64,000 bases of DNA, taken from Caballeronia hypogeia (GTDB taxonomy: Bacteria; Pseudomonadota; Gammaproteobacteria; Burkholderiales; Burkholderiaceae). The stretch covers positions 62,001 through 126,000 of the forward strand of contig NZ_FCOA02000008.1 of NCBI RefSeq assembly GCF_001544875.2. Reading direction: 5' to 3'. The notes beneath the pieces were generated by a model that made no database searches, was not told where the DNA came from, and saw only the letters and a program-made list of their open reading frames with translations. Within the stretch, counting starts at the first letter, position 1; each line of letters opens with the position of its first letter. The position numbers and the translations under genes are program-made. Shown one piece after another: positions 62,449 to 64,000 of the stretch.

Positions 62449-63168
62449 ATGGAAGCCAAACCACCCCGCCGCACGCGCGAACGGATCCTCGAGCTGTCGC
62501 TGAAGTTGTTCAACGATATCGGCGAGCCGAACGTCACTACGACGACGATCGCCGAAGAGATGGAAATCAGTCCAGGGAACCTGTACTACCATTTCCGCAA
62601 CAAAGACGACATCATCAACAGCATCTTCGCGCAGTTCGAGCAGCAGATTCAGAAGCGCCTGCGGTTTCCGGACGATCATCGTCCGACCATCGACGAGATG
62701 TGGTCGTATCTGCAGTACATGGCGGACTTCCTCTGGACTTACCGCTTCCTCTATCGCGACCTGAACGACCTGCTGGCGCGCAACCGCACGCTGGAGACGC
62801 ACTTCAAGCAGATCATCACGCACAAGCAGCACTTCGCGCGGCAGTTGTGCGAGGCGCTGGTCGCGGACGGCGAGATGGTCGCGACACCCGACGAGATCGG
62901 CGTGATCGCGACCAACATGGGTCTGCTCGCCACCTACTGGCTGTCGTATCAGTACGTGATGAATCCGCGCAAGTACAACGATCAGGACGCGATCCGCACG
63001 GAGCTGCATCAGGCGAGCCTGCACATCATCTCGATCATGGCGCCGTATTTGCGCGGACGCTCGCGCCAGCTTTTCGACGATCTCGTCTCGGGCAAGCTGC
63101 CGAAGCGCGAGTTCGCGGACTTCCTGCCGCCGCGCGACGATAAAGCCGATACACCGAAGGATTCTTGA
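62449..63168 (+). CDS. TetR/AcrR family transcriptional regulator
   Basis: The 239-residue product has an N-terminal helix-turn-helix: RERILELSLKLFNDIGEPNVTT then TIAEEMEISPGNLYYHFRNKDDII (about residues 10-58). The C-terminal ligand domain is helical (LWTYRFLYRDLNDLLAR). It resembles the TetR proteins found with LOG genes in Burkholderia. Its TGA is followed directly by the LOG ATG, so they are coupled. Ligand and targets are unknown. Confidence 0.92.
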   Translation: MEAKPPRRTRERILELSLKLFNDIGEPNVTTTTIAEEMEISPGNLYYHFRNKDDIINSIFAQFEQQIQKRLRFPDDHRPTIDEMWSYLQYMADFLWTYRFLYRDLNDLLARNRTLETHFKQIITHKQHFARQLCEALVADGEMVATPDEIGVIATNMGLLATYWLSYQYVMNPRKYNDQDAIRTELHQASLHIISIMAPYLRGRSRQLFDDLVSGKLPKREFADFLPPRDDKADTPKDS

Positions 63169-63753
63169 ATGAAAGCAGTATGTGTCTATTGCGGCTCCTC
63201 GAACGGAGCCCGTCCCGTCTATGCGGAAGCGGCCAGGGCATTCGGCCGCGCGCTGGTTCAGAACAATCTCTCGCTCGTTTATGGCGGCGGCCGCGTCGGG
63301 CTGATGGGCCTGATCGCCGATGAAGTGCTCGCCGCCGGCGGACGCGCGATCGGCGTGATCCCCGAGTTGCTGCTCGCCAAGGAAGTCGGCCACACCGACC
63401 TGACCGAGCTGCACGTCGTGCCCGACATGCACGAGCGCAAGAAGATGATGGCCGACCTTTCCGACGCGTTCGTCGCGATGCCCGGCGGCGTCGGTACCTT
63501 CGAGGAGTTTTTCGAGGTCTACACCTGGGCGCAGCTCGGCTATCACCAGAAGCCCGTCGGCCTGCTCGACGTGAACGGCTATTTCGATCCGCTCATGTCG
63601 ATGCTGCGTCACACGGTCGACGAAGGCTTCATGCGCGCGCAGTATCTGGACATGATCCAGGTTGCCGCCGAGCCGCAGCAGATGATCGACAAGCTCAACG
63701 CCTACACGCCGCCCGCCCACGACAAGTGGACCGAAAAACGCAACGCCGTTTGA
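63169..63753 (+). CDS. LOG family protein (cytokinin riboside 5'-monophosphate phosphoribohydrolase type)
   Basis: The 194-residue product has the LOG signature: PGGVGTFEEFFE near residue 104, and MHERKKMMADLSDAFVAM before it, with the Arg and Glu needed for base hydrolysis. Family members release the base from nucleoside 5'-monophosphates. In bacteria this may be housekeeping or lead to cytokinin-like compounds; neither can be told here. It starts one base after the TetR stop. Confidence 0.93.
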   Translation: MKAVCVYCGSSNGARPVYAEAARAFGRALVQNNLSLVYGGGRVGLMGLIADEVLAAGGRAIGVIPELLLAKEVGHTDLTELHVVPDMHERKKMMADLSDAFVAMPGGVGTFEEFFEVYTWAQLGYHQKPVGLLDVNGYFDPLMSMLRHTVDEGFMRAQYLDMIQVAAEPQQMIDKLNAYTPPAHDKWTEKRNAV

Positions 63754-63764
63754 GGAATCCGTGC

Positions 63765-64000
63765 ATGTCCAAAGTCATCCTGATTACCGGCGCAAGCCGT
63801 GGCATCGGCCGCTCGGCGGCCATCCTGGCGGGCCGGCGCGGCTGGTCGGTCGGCGTGAACTATGCGTCGAACGCGGCGGCGGCCGATGAAACCGTCGCGG
63901 CGGTCGTTGCGGCGGGCGGCAAAGCCCTCGCCATTCACGGCGACGTGAGCGACGAAGCCGCGATCGTCGCGATGTTCGACGCCACCGAGAAAGCCTTCGG
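63765..64000 (+). CDS. SDR family oxidoreductase (5' part, cut by window edge)
   Basis: From ATG 63765 the frame is open to the window end (78 codons). It begins MSKVILITGASRGIGRSAAI, the TGxxxGIG cofactor fingerprint of short-chain dehydrogenases, and continues with GVNYASNAAAADE and HGDVSDE, as in glucose-1-dehydrogenase-like SDRs. Catalytic Tyr/Lys lie outside the window. It follows the LOG gene after 11 bp and is probably in the same operon. Confidence 0.9.
   Translation, partial: MSKVILITGASRGIGRSAAILAGRRGWSVGVNYASNAAAADETVAAVVAAGGKALAIHGDVSDEAAIVAMFDATEKAF

Overview
The window is GC-rich, tightly packed chromosomal DNA from a betaproteobacterium. Gene content and order (tRNA-Ser/lysC/tilS/accA, pyrG/kdsA/eno/ftsB, ilvBNC/psd/pssA, lolCD, and an ECF-sigma/DUF3619/DUF3106/RDD cluster) point to Burkholderia sensu lato (Burkholderia, Paraburkholderia or Caballeronia). 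I call about 57 protein genes, one tRNA, and a set of promoters, terminators, hairpins and short repeats. I see no rRNA, insertion sequence, prophage, integrase or CRISPR array. This is core genome, not an island.

Layout. 1-5.8 kb, minus strand: the edge of a secreted-protein gene, tRNA-Ser(GCU), aspartokinase, TilS, AccA and an AlkA-type glycosylase with a long basic tail. 5.8-15.5 kb: cysS, a TPR protein, two cyclophilins (one exported, one cytosolic), lpxH, cysE, trmJ, suhB, lplT and a DUF883 protein. 15.7-25.3 kb: mutS with an overlapping secreted phosphoesterase-like gene, slyD, a ribosomal-oxygenase-type JmjC protein, an Ala/Ser-rich lipoprotein, an MBL hydrolase, bamC and dapA. 25.3-33.7 kb: a methyltransferase, trpS, an M50 protease, a TsaC-like protein, a PHP phosphatase, an alpha/beta hydrolase, a DUF455 protein, gamma carbonic anhydrase, hslO and a small lipoprotein. 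33.7-44.9 kb, minus strand: ftsB, eno, kdsA, pyrG, an alpha/beta hydrolase, comEC, tatD, lolD and lolC. 45.1-51.8 kb, plus strand: an uncharacterised gene, recJ, prfB with its programmed frameshift, lysS and a glycine-zipper protein. 51.8-57 kb, minus strand: pssA, psd, ilvC, ilvN, ilvB. 57.3-64 kb, plus strand: ECF sigma operon, a phosphoesterase/glycosyltransferase/diacylglycerol-kinase operon, TetR, LOG and an SDR fragment.

The most notable signal is at 59.6-62.3 kb. A second LpxH-fold phosphoesterase looks like PlcP, the phospholipase C used for phosphate-starvation lipid remodelling. It is followed by an Agt-like GT4 glycosyltransferase and then a diacylglycerol kinase that overlaps it. 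Just upstream lie two 7-bp PhoB-type half sites at 11-bp periodicity, with a -10-like hexamer 10 bp further on. Together these suggest a Pho-controlled cycle: phospholipid to diacylglycerol, diacylglycerol to glycolipid, and diacylglycerol back to phosphatidate. Directly upstream is an ECF sigma factor, overlapping a one-helix DUF3619 protein, followed by a DUF3106 protein and an RDD membrane protein; this looks like an envelope-sensing module. Lipid and envelope genes recur through the window (accA, lpxH, lplT, bamC, kdsA, lolCD, pssA, psd).
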